From: Bradyrhizobium mercantei
Lineage (GTDB): Bacteria > Pseudomonadota > Alphaproteobacteria > Rhizobiales > Xanthobacteraceae
Assembly (NCBI RefSeq): GCF_001982635.1
Contig: NZ_MKFI01000010.1
Coordinates: forward strand, 1-64,000
Length of the DNA stretch: 64,000 bases
Reading direction: 5' to 3'
Shown: positions 17,697 to 26,095 of the stretch, piece after piece
Numbering within the stretch: position 1 is the first letter of the stretch
Layout: every line of letters begins with the position of its first letter
The notes under the pieces: model-generated
The model's input: only the letters and a program-made list of their open reading frames with translations
Told to the model about the DNA's origin: nothing
The model's database searches: none
Program-made: the position numbers and the translations under genes

Positions 17697-18731
17697 TCAC
17701 GATTCGGCCGAATCCTGCGGCGGATCTTCCGCTTGGGGCGCGGCGGGCTGTGGATCGGCGGGCTCGTCCCACCACACGCTCTTTCCATCGATTGCTTCAA
17801 GCAGACGCATCAGAGCTGAATTCATCGGGTCCCTAAGCAACACGCGATAGCCCGGCGCCAACTCGTCCGGGAGCTTGATCTCGTGGCCAAGCGCGCCGAC
17901 GATATCCGTGCAGGACGCGATGGTCTTGACGACGATGTTCGCTATCCAGGGCATCAACGAGACGATGTTTTCGTTGTAGTGGTGCTCCGCGGTCCACGGG
18001 AACTCGCAGTAGAGTGTCGACTTGGGATCGACTGCGAAGCCCCGCTCGGTCACGAATATGGTGCCGGGATTGGAACTGCCATGGATGATGTGGTCGCGCG
18101 CGGCACGCAGAGACGCGAAGAATCCGGCGTGCCTCACGTACTGTTCGGCCAACGTCGGCGGCAGAGCGAACCTGTCCGTGAGCTCCTGCGCTGTCCGAGG
18201 CGCGTCGTTGGCGAAGACGACGCGCGCGAAGCCGGGAGGCAGGCGGTTCTGCTTCTTGAGGCGATTACGGGGCTCGTCGAGCAGATTGATGTGATCGTTC
18301 CAGAAGCGGGATACGACCTCCTGCAGCAGGTCGAAGATCGAGCGCGCCACGATCAATATGTACTCCACCTCGGCGCGGACGAACGAGGCGGTGAAGCTGT
18401 GGCTCAACGAATCCCGCACCGCGTAGAAATGTTCGAGCTTCGCTGCGCTGGTCGCGAGCAGATGAAAGTCGTCCTCGAGCGCATGCGTAAATCCGACGAG
18501 ATCGCGGTAGCTTAAGCGCTGCCAGATGAGCTCGATCAGCGGGATCCAAAGATCGGCTTCGCTGGCGGGCTTGGTGTTGGTGACGTACAGCGATTGTGCC
18601 GTGTCGACGATGCGGATCGGAACCAGCCGACCGTCCGGTCCATCGAACCATTGAAGCCATTTCTCATAGCGGCAGCAATCTGAGCGCGCGTCCGGAAAGG
18701 GCGTTGACGTCGAGATAACCGAGCTTCGCAA
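17697..18731 (-). CDS. hypothetical 344-residue protein
   Basis: Soluble, mostly helical protein without recognised domains. Recognisable stretches include YEKWLQWFDGPDGRLVPIRI and a helical segment with ARDHIIHGSSNPG, a pattern typical of HEPN-like or higher-order helical proteins, though no RxxxxH box is convincing. In another frame just upstream (ATG at 18759) there is MAGEVKLEELAKLGYLDVNA, an attractive native N-terminus that would need a frameshift near 18685 to join. The current 5' end may therefore be damaged. It lies next to two truncated genes, in line with a decaying stretch. Confidence 0.55.
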   Translation of the reverse strand: MRSSVISTSTPFPDARSDCCRYEKWLQWFDGPDGRLVPIRIVDTAQSLYVTNTKPASEADLWIPLIELIWQRLSYRDLVGFTHALEDDFHLLATSAAKLEHFYAVRDSLSHSFTASFVRAEVEYILIVARSIFDLLQEVVSRFWNDHINLLDEPRNRLKKQNRLPPGFARVVFANDAPRTAQELTDRFALPPTLAEQYVRHAGFFASLRAARDHIIHGSSNPGTIFVTERGFAVDPKSTLYCEFPWTAEHHYNENIVSLMPWIANIVVKTIASCTDIVGALGHEIKLPDELAPGYRVLLRDPMNSALMRLLEAIDGKSVWWDEPADPQPAAPQAEDPPQDSAES

Positions 18732-18978
18732 GCTCTTCCAGTTTCACTTCTCCGGCCATGATCGAATTGCATCACCAAAACCTGCGGCCCGAACATCGCC
18801 GGTTGGATTGATCCGGCCGTCGTCGACGGCCGCCGGTTGTCCGGATAAGCTAGGATGTTGGATGATTCGGAGCTTGCCGGAATGGATGTCGGCGTCGGCC
18901 GTGCGCGTCGGCCGATTGTAGGTAGCTGGACGACAGGTCGAAAAGACGCTGGCGAATTATACCAAGCAGATATTCTGT

Positions 18979-19377
18979 TTGACGGGGGACGAAGCCATCC
19001 CGTACTCGCTGCTGGGATCCACGACAGCGGTGCGGCTCGGAAACCGGTGCTTCCTCGTCTGGTGTCGGCATCAGACCAGAGATTATGCTCCGAACGACGT
19101 CACGATCGCGATCGAACAGGGGAAGATTCTCGTGTCCGGATCTCGCTTCGTGTTCGCGACCGACGACGACGGCACGACCGACGAGGACTTCAAGGATCTT
19201 TGTGCCATGGAGTTCGCGCCGGAGAACTACGGCTCACCGAACCTGGAATCGGCGTTTCTGCCGTTGGTGGAGGACGACATCTGGCAGGGCGACGTGGGTG
19301 CGCAATTCTACCTGTTCGGCTTTCCCACCGAGCTGCGGCTCGTCGACTACGAGTTGCCGCATGTGCATGTCCGCTAG
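18979..19377 (+). pseudogene. truncated trypsin-like or hypothetical protein cut by IS630
   Basis: The frame is open from 18922 and can start at a TTG at 18979. It reads SLLGSTTAVRLGNRCFLVWC, RHQTRDYAPNDVT, VFATDDDGTTDEDFKDLC and stops at a TAG that lies in the first bases of the IS630 end (19375-19377). The block around FLVWCRHQ resembles the His-containing beginning of a trypsin-like fold, but this is weak. The 3' part is missing because of the insertion. Confidence 0.5.
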
Positions 19378-20198
19378 TGTCCTGAACCAGAAGTTCGCAA
19401 TATCGCGTCGTGTTTTGCCGGAGCATTGTATCGGCAGAAGCGCTCGATAGAAGCAAGGATGTCATCGGCGGATTTGGTCCATCGGAACGGTTTGGGATCG
19501 GCGTTGTGTTTGTCGATGAACGAGGCGATGTCCGCTCTGAGGGCGGCTACGCTGCGATAGATGCCGCGCCTGATCTCCTTATCGGTGAGGAGCGCGAAGA
19601 AGCGCTCGACCTGATTGAGCCATGATGAACCGGTCGGGGTCAGGTGCACGTGCCAACGCGGCCTTTTCGCTAGCCATCGCCGGATCAGCGGGGTCTTGTG
19701 CGTGGCGTAGTTGTCCATGACGAGATGGACGTCGAGTTGGCGTGGCACGGCGGCCTCGATCTGGTCCAGGAACTTGCGGAACTCAGCGGCACGGTGCCGT
19801 CCGTAACACTTGCCGATGACCCGTCCGGTCGCGGTGTCAAGGGCGGCGAACAGCGATGTGTTGCCGTGCCTCGTGTAGTCATGGCTCCTTCGGGCCGGCT
19901 GGCCGGGACGCATCGGCAACATCGGCTGACTGCGGTCCAGCGCCTGGATTTGGGACTTCTCATCCACACACAGCACGATGGCGTGCTCCGGCGGCGAGAC
20001 GTAGAGGCCTACGACATCGCGCACCTTGGCGACGAAATTCGGATCGGTCGAGAGCTTGAACGTCTCCATCCGGTGCGGCTGAAGCCCGAAGGCCCGCCAG
20101 ATGCGTTGCACCGTCGATACCGACAGGCCACTGGTCTTTGCCATGCCGCGCGGACCGAAGCGGCTCGCCGAGCGTTTGACGAAGCGCGCGAATTGCAC
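19374..20198 (-). pseudogene. IS630-family transposase, N-terminus missing
   Basis: 274 residues of a normal length of about 340-370. The end of the HTH region is present (MAKTSGLSVSTVQRIWRAFG), followed by the DDE catalytic domain with Asp in IVLCVDEKSQ, Asp in HLVMDNYATHK and Glu in WLNQVERFFA. The first HTH segment is absent, so the element is unlikely to transpose by itself. The stop codon overlaps that of the truncated gene on the other strand. Confidence 0.88.
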
Positions 20199-20205
20199 TG
20201 ACCGA
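19374..20205 (-). mobile_element. IS630-family element, 5'-truncated
   Basis: The left boundary is at CTAG (19374-19377), just inside the reading frame of the interrupted upstream gene. The right end is lost: the transposase frame begins abruptly at about 20198, ten bases from the stop of the HNH gene. IS630 elements insert at TA, which fits the left junction. Confidence 0.7.
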
Positions 20206-20207
20206 CT

Positions 20208-21188
20208 TCAATGATCGATCACACTTTCGACTTCAGGGTCCAGCTTCTTCGGTTCGTCGTAAGTGGCCTGGATCGTCACTTCCTCGCCGGTCACCACTGC
20301 GCTCCCGGAAAGATCGACTCGGCGTCGAATCGGCTGACCGTGTAGCGCCGGATTGTCATCCACGGAAACCGGAAACGGCGGTAAACCGATTGAACTCCCT
20401 GCGATTGCCCAGTCCTTCTCAGGGCTGGGTAGCAAGATCTGAAACGAGTCGTTGCCGTAGCGCAAATTGAACATCATGAAGGGTAACTTCAGGAAGTCGT
20501 TCTTGCGTCTGAGCACCAACAGCGAAATCGTGTTGCCTGCTGTTGGACCAGGCACGAATGTCCAAAGGACACTCTGTGCCATCGAAATCTCATTTCGATG
20601 ATCGGCGTCTTTGATCCAGGCAAAGGCTGTCCGGAAATCGGCTACGTTCGCGTCCGGAATCAGCGACAGCCCCATCTTTACAAGCGCCTTCAGTACCGCG
20701 ATCGGCACGTAAGAGTCGCGATTGATGCGAAACGTCAAGGTTTTCGCTGCCTCGTCGACGTCCATCACAGCGTTTTCGGCACCGTGCATCATTTCGATGC
20801 CAGTGTCGCGCGGCTCGATGCGCCATCCGCCGTCCGGCCCTTGTTTGATTGTCGGAATGCCCGATTTTCCTTTTGTTCGAGCGAAAAGTCGGGATGGCTT
20901 GGACCAATAGCCGAACTGGTTCTCAATCCCGCGTCCGAACGCGTCGTTGCAATCGTCACACTCATGAGCCGATAGCAGAGTTCGGTTACCGAGCATCTCT
21001 GGAATGGCGTGTGCTTGCTTCTTGAATGTTACCTGTGGCGCGCTCAAGCCGCAGAAACGGCACCGACGGCTTTTGGTATCGCCAACGACGATCGTGGGCT
21101 CGCCGTGCTTCAATACCCACTGCCCGACGATATCGTAGTTATCGGCATAGAAGTCGAGAGCGCGCTCGGAGCTGTATTCTTCGATCAT
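20208..21188 (-). CDS. HNH endonuclease-domain protein
   Basis: 326 residues. An N-terminal HNH-type module reads CRFCG, then about 10 residues, then HAIPEMLGNRTLLSAHECDD followed by CNDAFG. This gives two CxxC pairs and the His-Asn pattern of HNH_5-like nucleases. The C-terminal two thirds (about 110-326) have no recognised domain and contain several beta-rich stretches. Proteins with an N-terminal HNH and a large variable C-terminal domain occur in defence islands. The upstream neighbours are fragments, so a partner may be lost. Confidence 0.72.
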   Translation of the reverse strand: MIEEYSSERALDFYADNYDIVGQWVLKHGEPTIVVGDTKSRRCRFCGLSAPQVTFKKQAHAIPEMLGNRTLLSAHECDDCNDAFGRGIENQFGYWSKPSRLFARTKGKSGIPTIKQGPDGGWRIEPRDTGIEMMHGAENAVMDVDEAAKTLTFRINRDSYVPIAVLKALVKMGLSLIPDANVADFRTAFAWIKDADHRNEISMAQSVLWTFVPGPTAGNTISLLVLRRKNDFLKLPFMMFNLRYGNDSFQILLPSPEKDWAIAGSSIGLPPFPVSVDDNPALHGQPIRRRVDLSGSAVVTGEEVTIQATYDEPKKLDPEVESVIDH

Positions 21189-21461
21189 CTGAGTAGAATG
21201 TTCGGATGTTGATCAAAATACTTTAGAGACGGCGTAACGCCGACGCTAGACTGATCAGCTTTGCGGCCGCTTTAGGGCTTTCGGGAATTTCTGCATAAAT
21301 CACCCGCAAGCTCGTCGAAACTCTCAATCGGAAAACCGCAGTCGACGCGAGCATGGCAGCTCCTGGCCCTTCTCGGACCTCCCGCGATGTCCGCTTTTGT
21401 GCTGCTGTTGGGGGATAAGCGGACATCACGCATGATGGCGCTGTAGTTCAGGATTTTATGA

Positions 21462-21671
21462 GTACGCGACCTAGTCTTCACGGCCGACAGCGAGCCGGAC
21501 GCCGTGTACAAGACAAAAGAGTCGCTCGAGTCGTTGCGTATACCCGCCATTGGGGTGCTTTGGTTCGGGCACCGCGGTTCAGACGCAATCCTGTTGAAGG
21601 CGGACGGAACGCCGGAGCCGGACTACCGCGACAAGCTCGGCGACATCTGTAAACACGGCCATTGGAGATGA
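21462..21671 (+). pseudogene. C-terminal gene remnant
   Basis: An open segment begins directly after a stop at 21459-21461 and has no usable start. It reads RDLVFTADSEPDAVYKTKES, then IPAIGVLWFGHRGSDAILL and DKLGDICKHGHWR. The clean amphipathic pattern suggests the last 70 codons of a real gene. I do not recognise the family. The rest of 21190-21973 shows no supported gene. Confidence 0.4.
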
Positions 21672-21973
21672 GGCGAGGTGCATGGAGGCATTGGCTCCAT
21701 GCATAACCCTATCCATCGCGTATATCGCTTCGACCTTGTTTTCGGCGTCGAAACCAACAATCCGCTTTACGCAACTGGCAGTTGTTACTATCTTGTGACG
21801 GGCCAATCGAACGGGGGTGGGCGCGTGTCTTCGGGGACGGAGACGGCCATCGCTATTCCTGAGGACGCGGCGTGCACCCATGCCGTGAGAGTCATCTTCT
21901 ATCTGTTTGAAAACTTCATTTCATCGACCGTCGCTCGCCGGGGCGGCGGGGATAATCCCAACATCGAAGAAGC

Positions 21974-23518
21974 ATGCCGATCGACGCAGAACGCAGCGCG
22001 CACGTCTACGAGGCGTGTAGGCTTACCGACAATCTCTTCGTCTTCAATCCGTACCTGCCGCAGCAGAACTTCTATTCGCAGCAGTTGCGGGCACTTGCGC
22101 TGGCGGGAGAGATTTCCGATCGGCATCTTGCGCCCGGGCATCGCAGCGTGTGCGTCGTCGGGGCAGGCGTGGCAGGCAGAACCGTCGCGGCAGCCTTCCG
22201 CAGTCTGGGAGCCGGCGTCACCATCGTCGACAAGGAGTCGGTCGACTTCAGTCACTACCAGAACGCGACGCATCGCGAGCTCCATCCGAACATCATCTTC
22301 TGGCCCTTCCAGGAGCCGACGCCCGCAACCGAACTGCCGTTCATGAACTGGGCACAGGCGCCGGTCACGGAAGTCGTCGACGCCATGAAGAAGGAGTGGG
22401 AAGAGGGATTCGCCAAGCACGTCGCATTCATTCGCGCGGAAGTGGACGAAATCGATCGAACGGCGACGCCGATCGAGATCACGCTCGCTGATGCCAAGAG
22501 GACGGTATTGAAGGCCGACATCTGCGTCCTCGCCACGGGCTTCGCAGCCGAAAGGCAGTTCGGCAATCTGCAGACTCCCGCCTACTGGTCGCCGTCGTCG
22601 ATCATTGAAAGCGGCGGCGAGTTCATGGTTAGCGGATCGGGCGACGGTGGTCTGATCGATGCGCTTTCCCCGATACTCGGCAAGGACGTGACGAAGGCGG
22701 CGCACATTCTGGCGGCCCGGCTGTCGAAGAAGCCGATGAAGGCCGATGTGAAGGCGATCGAAGAGGAGCGGCGGGCTCGCGTCGTCGCCGGGACCAAGGA
22801 CAGCCAGGATCTCTGCCCGTTCTACTCGGCCGTACATCTCGAAGACGAAGATGCGGAAGAGATCAGGCCTTTCGTAAAGCGCAGTCCGGTGCCCGCCGTC
22901 ACGCTCTTGCATGAGAGCAATAGCGCCTATTCGTTTTCGGCCGCGCCCATCAACAAGCTTCTACTTTCCCATTTCAGCAACGGCCCGGCGCGCTGCGTGA
23001 CGCATGTGAAGGGAAGCCTCCGGACCGTCGACAACCGCGCGACCATGGTGCCGGACGCCGGCGCTTCCGAATGCATAGAGCCTCCGACGACGCGGTTCGC
23101 GAAAGTGATGGTGCGACACGGTGCCCCACCGGCTGCGCAAAGTATCCTCGACGATGCCGATCTGGCCCGTCTTGGGGAGCTGTCGTTCGAGCATCTCGAT
23201 GCGGCCATACTGCCTGGGTATGACTCCACGAAGTACGGGTGGACGCGCAAAGGAGTAGGGAAGACGGCCATCAGCATGAAAGTGCTGGTGGATTCGCTCG
23301 AGCGTTCGCTCGATTCGATTTCCCGGGCCTACGATCTGGATTTCTCGAATGTTCGCCTCACGCGGATGAACATCGAGGGCGAGCCCATCAAAGTAAATTT
23401 ACCTCCGGCTGATACAAAACGAGCCGAGAGTTTCGATCTATTTCCGTTGATGGTCGGGCCTGTTCTGGTGGAACTGGGCGAGCCCGACACTACGAGAGAC
23501 ATCGACTATGAAGACTGA
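21974..23518 (+). CDS. FAD/NAD(P)-binding oxidoreductase-like protein of an island pair
   Basis: 514 residues. A Rossmann dinucleotide-binding motif appears as SVCVVGAGVAGRTVAAAF at about residues 55-72, with the acidic beta-2 end in VTIVDKES. A second conserved segment is ADICVLATGF (about 178). This gives the plan of an FAD-dependent lucA/iucA-like or FAD-NAD(P)-binding family enzyme. The C-terminal half has no recognised catalytic domain. It overlaps the next gene by 11 bp, so the two are translationally coupled and probably work together. There is no signal peptide, so it is cytoplasmic. Substrate unknown. Confidence 0.7.
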   Translation: MPIDAERSAHVYEACRLTDNLFVFNPYLPQQNFYSQQLRALALAGEISDRHLAPGHRSVCVVGAGVAGRTVAAAFRSLGAGVTIVDKESVDFSHYQNATHRELHPNIIFWPFQEPTPATELPFMNWAQAPVTEVVDAMKKEWEEGFAKHVAFIRAEVDEIDRTATPIEITLADAKRTVLKADICVLATGFAAERQFGNLQTPAYWSPSSIIESGGEFMVSGSGDGGLIDALSPILGKDVTKAAHILAARLSKKPMKADVKAIEEERRARVVAGTKDSQDLCPFYSAVHLEDEDAEEIRPFVKRSPVPAVTLLHESNSAYSFSAAPINKLLLSHFSNGPARCVTHVKGSLRTVDNRATMVPDAGASECIEPPTTRFAKVMVRHGAPPAAQSILDDADLARLGELSFEHLDAAILPGYDSTKYGWTRKGVGKTAISMKVLVDSLERSLDSISRAYDLDFSNVRLTRMNIEGEPIKVNLPPADTKRAESFDLFPLMVGPVLVELGEPDTTRDIDYED

Positions 23519-24308
23519 GCTGAAGGGTCTGCGCGAACCGTCGATCGTGAGCTCGAATGCCTTGCGCATAGGCACGCTGGTGAAGGTTCGGATCGACGGC
23601 AAGAAGGACGCCAAGATGATGCTGTCCGCTCTGGTCCGAAAAGGACCGGCGGTATTCGCACTCATGACGCCGCATTCCCGGGTCGGTAAGGTTCAATCCG
23701 GTCTTTGCGAATTGGTCCGTGGGTCGGGGCGTTCTAACGTGCGGATGGGGCACTTCGTACCGGTCGTCGAAGTGCTGGGCGCCAAGTCTCCCGACATCGG
23801 CTTCCAGGCCGTACAGCTCGAGGCGTCGCCGCTTTTCAACGATCCCGTCCAGTCGTCGGAGAAGATGGTTACGGTCCGTGACTTCCGCAACAATCTATGG
23901 GATCGGCCGAACTTCCGGGTCAGACGCGTCAATGCGGAGGAAGTCCTTCCGATCGCCTCGGGTTCTCGCCGCAATCAGATGACCAGAGCCAAGAACAACA
24001 AGCTCGGCCGCTTGACCGGGGAGCTGTTCAAGGTGCGGATCAAGGATGGCAAGGAAGAGGATCTCCTCCTCCCGTACTGCGGACTTGTCACCTCTCGCGG
24101 CCGGCCATTTGCGAACAAGCAAAGTGTCGGTGCTCCGGTCATTTCGAAGTCCGGCGCATTGTCCGGGTTCATCGTCGGACGCAACACCCGCGAAAATCTG
24201 ATACTCCCCGTGGAAGAATTTACGAAGGGGCAGTCGCTCTCGTTCGTCACGTTCGGAGAGGATTGGCCCAAGGTTCGCATCGCCGCCGAAAAGAACCGAA
24301 CCAAGTAG
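23508..24308 (+). CDS. trypsin-like fold protein with altered active site
   Basis: 266 residues starting inside the end of the oxidoreductase gene. The C-terminal block KQSVGAPVISKSGALSGFIV matches the position of the GDSGGPV nucleophile loop of trypsin-like proteases, but the Asp and nucleophilic Ser are not present. If the fold call is right, this is a catalytically dead protease-like sensor or scaffold. The N-terminal part is beta-rich (LRIGTLVKVRIDGKKDAK). It is the last gene of the pair, followed by hairpins at 24343-24457. Fold assignment moderate, function unknown. Confidence 0.5.
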   Translation: MKTELKGLREPSIVSSNALRIGTLVKVRIDGKKDAKMMLSALVRKGPAVFALMTPHSRVGKVQSGLCELVRGSGRSNVRMGHFVPVVEVLGAKSPDIGFQAVQLEASPLFNDPVQSSEKMVTVRDFRNNLWDRPNFRVRRVNAEEVLPIASGSRRNQMTRAKNNKLGRLTGELFKVRIKDGKEEDLLLPYCGLVTSRGRPFANKQSVGAPVISKSGALSGFIVGRNTRENLILPVEEFTKGQSLSFVTFGEDWPKVRIAAEKNRTK

Positions 24309-24342
24309 AAGCCTGCAGGCACCGTGAAAGTATCGGCGGTCT

Positions 24343-24370
24343 AGTCTTCCGTGGCTTTTGAGGGAAGACT
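24343..24370. terminator. hairpin after the oxidoreductase/protease-like pair
   Basis: 8-bp perfect inverted repeat AGTCTTCC/GGAAGACT separated by 12 bases, 35 bp after the stop at 24308. No T-run follows, so it is only terminator-like. Confidence 0.4.
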
Positions 24371-24390
24371 GCAAATTCTCGAAGAAAACC

Positions 24391-24457
24391 TGACTTCCCC
24401 CGCTGAAGTGTCAACTTAGAGCAATAAGTTGACACAAATCGAAATCAGGGGAAGTCA
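24391..24457. repeat. nested perfect inverted repeats between convergent genes
   Basis: Outer arms TGACTTCCCC (24391-24400) and GGGGAAGTCA (24448-24457) enclose inner arms GTGTCAACTTA (24408-24418) and TAAGTTGACAC (24425-24435) around the loop GAGCAA. It sits between the plus-strand pair ending at 24308 and the minus-strand HisRS gene ending at 24530. It could be a bidirectional transcription stop, a protein-binding palindrome or joined ends of a lost insertion sequence. Confidence 0.6.
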
Positions 24458-24529
24458 AAGAGGTTCAGTGGGCGCAGTCGGACGAACTGGCATCGCCTCT
24501 CCAGGCGCACCAGCCCGCCCACGCCGCGC

Positions 24530-26002
24530 CTATCGGTGGCGCGAGATGATGCCAGTTACTTCGGCGACTAGCTCACCGACGCGAACTTCCGATTGGGCCT
24601 CCCTCGAACCGCGCCATTCCTGATTGTTGCCGATCACCGACGAAAGCTTCTTGCCCGCGATCAAATCCTTGACCACGACGGTGCCGCGTCTGTGCTCGTT
24701 GCTCCCTTGGATGACCACGCAGGGAGAGTTGCGTTTGTCGGCGTAGCGCATCTGTGCCTTGAGGCCGGCGTCCGCGACGTACATCTCCGACCGCACCCCG
24801 GCCGAGCGAAGGTCCGAAACCATGCGCTGGTAGTCGGCGGTCCTATCCCTATCCATGGCCAACACCACGACCGGTCCGAGGTCGGTAGTGGACAGAAGTT
24901 TTCGATGACGAACCGCGGCCAGCAGGCGGGAGATGCCGATCGAGAAACCGGTGGCCGGCACTGGCTGGTCCTGGAATCGACCGACCAGGCCATCGTAACG
25001 GCCACCCCCTCCGACCGAACCGAAGCGACTGGGCTCACCGGGCTCGCCGGAAGTCTGGAAGGTGAGTTCGATTTCGTAGACGGGCCCCGTGTAGTATTCG
25101 AGTCCGCGCACGACCGAGGGATCCAGGCGCACGCGATCGGAGTAGCCGGCAGCTTCCACGAGCTCGCCGATTTCGCACAGTTCGTCCACCCCCTCGTTGC
25201 CGTTGGGGCTGTTGCCGACCACCTCGCGGAGTGCCCCGATTGTCGCGGTGCTGTCGAGCCGCCCCGCCGACAACATGGCCAGTACGCGCTCGATGCCGGA
25301 TTCGTGCAGCTCCGCGCCACGCGTGAAGTCGCCGGACTCGTCTTGGCGACCCTTGCCCAGGAGGGCGCGAACACCCTCAAGTCCCAACCGATCGGTCTTG
25401 TCGATGGCCCTCAAAACGATCAGGCGTCGCGCGGCGTCCGCTGGGTCGGCCAGCCCCACCATGTCGAGAATGCCGTCGAGCAGCTTGCGGTTGCTCACCT
25501 TGACGACGAACTCTTTGCGGTCGATGCCCAGCGTCTCCATGGCGTCGGCGGCCATCATGCACATTTCCGCGTCGGCCGAGACGCCCGAAGCTCCGACCGT
25601 ATCGGCGTCGAACTGCATGAATTGACGGAATCGCCCCGGTCCGGGCTTTTCGTTCCTGAAGACCCAGCCCGAGCGGTAGCTGCGGAACGGCTTGGGAAGC
25701 TTGTCGAAGTTTTCGGCGACGTATCGCGCCAGCGGTGCCGTCAGATCGTAGCGCAGCGAGAGCCAATTGTTGTCGTCGTCCTTGAACGAGAAGACGCCCT
25801 CGTTGGGACGGTCCTGGTCCGGTAGGAATTTGCCCAATGCGCTGCTGAATTCCACGCATGGGTTTTCGACGGGGTCGAAGCCGTAAAGTTCGTAGGTGCT
25901 GGCCAGTTTTGCTTTCATGGATTCGATGGCGCGGATATCGGAAGCCTCGACGTCCGAGAACCCTCTCGGAACCTGTGCCTCCATTTTTCTCGTCGGATTC
26001 AT
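24530..26002 (-). CDS. histidyl-tRNA synthetase homologue with intact motifs (SLOG operon)
   Basis: 490 residues from the ATG at 26002, which has GAGGA 10 bases upstream. Full class II HisRS architecture: a catalytic core from MEAQVPRGFSDVEASDIRAI with motif 2 as SGWVFRNEKPGPGRFRQFMQ, the HisRS signature VVRGLEYYTGPVYE, motif 3 as GGGRYDGLVGRF and GFSIGISRLL with its Arg, and a C-terminal anticodon-binding domain (PVVVLAMDRDRTADYQRMVS to about residue 470). All catalytic motifs look functional. It is the third gene of the operon and follows the degenerate HisRS by 93 bp. It could charge tRNA-His as a resistant copy or make an adenylylated signal. Its position on an island suggests a role beyond housekeeping. 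Confidence 0.85.
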   Translation of the reverse strand: MNPTRKMEAQVPRGFSDVEASDIRAIESMKAKLASTYELYGFDPVENPCVEFSSALGKFLPDQDRPNEGVFSFKDDDNNWLSLRYDLTAPLARYVAENFDKLPKPFRSYRSGWVFRNEKPGPGRFRQFMQFDADTVGASGVSADAEMCMMAADAMETLGIDRKEFVVKVSNRKLLDGILDMVGLADPADAARRLIVLRAIDKTDRLGLEGVRALLGKGRQDESGDFTRGAELHESGIERVLAMLSAGRLDSTATIGALREVVGNSPNGNEGVDELCEIGELVEAAGYSDRVRLDPSVVRGLEYYTGPVYEIELTFQTSGEPGEPSRFGSVGGGGRYDGLVGRFQDQPVPATGFSIGISRLLAAVRHRKLLSTTDLGPVVVLAMDRDRTADYQRMVSDLRSAGVRSEMYVADAGLKAQMRYADKRNSPCVVIQGSNEHRRGTVVVKDLIAGKKLSSVIGNNQEWRGSREAQSEVRVGELVAEVTGIISRHR

Positions 26003-26095
26003 ATCTATTTCCTCGTGTCGTCTGTTTGGGATAGCCGGAGCGGGAATGGCGATATTCGAAGGGGTGGCCGCACCCAGAGGAGCGGCCATCAAGCG

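Noticed and set aside
24593..25825. Plus-strand ORF of 410 codons
   Set aside because: It lies opposite the intact HisRS gene. The translated sequence is low-complexity, typical of antisense frames in GC-rich DNA.
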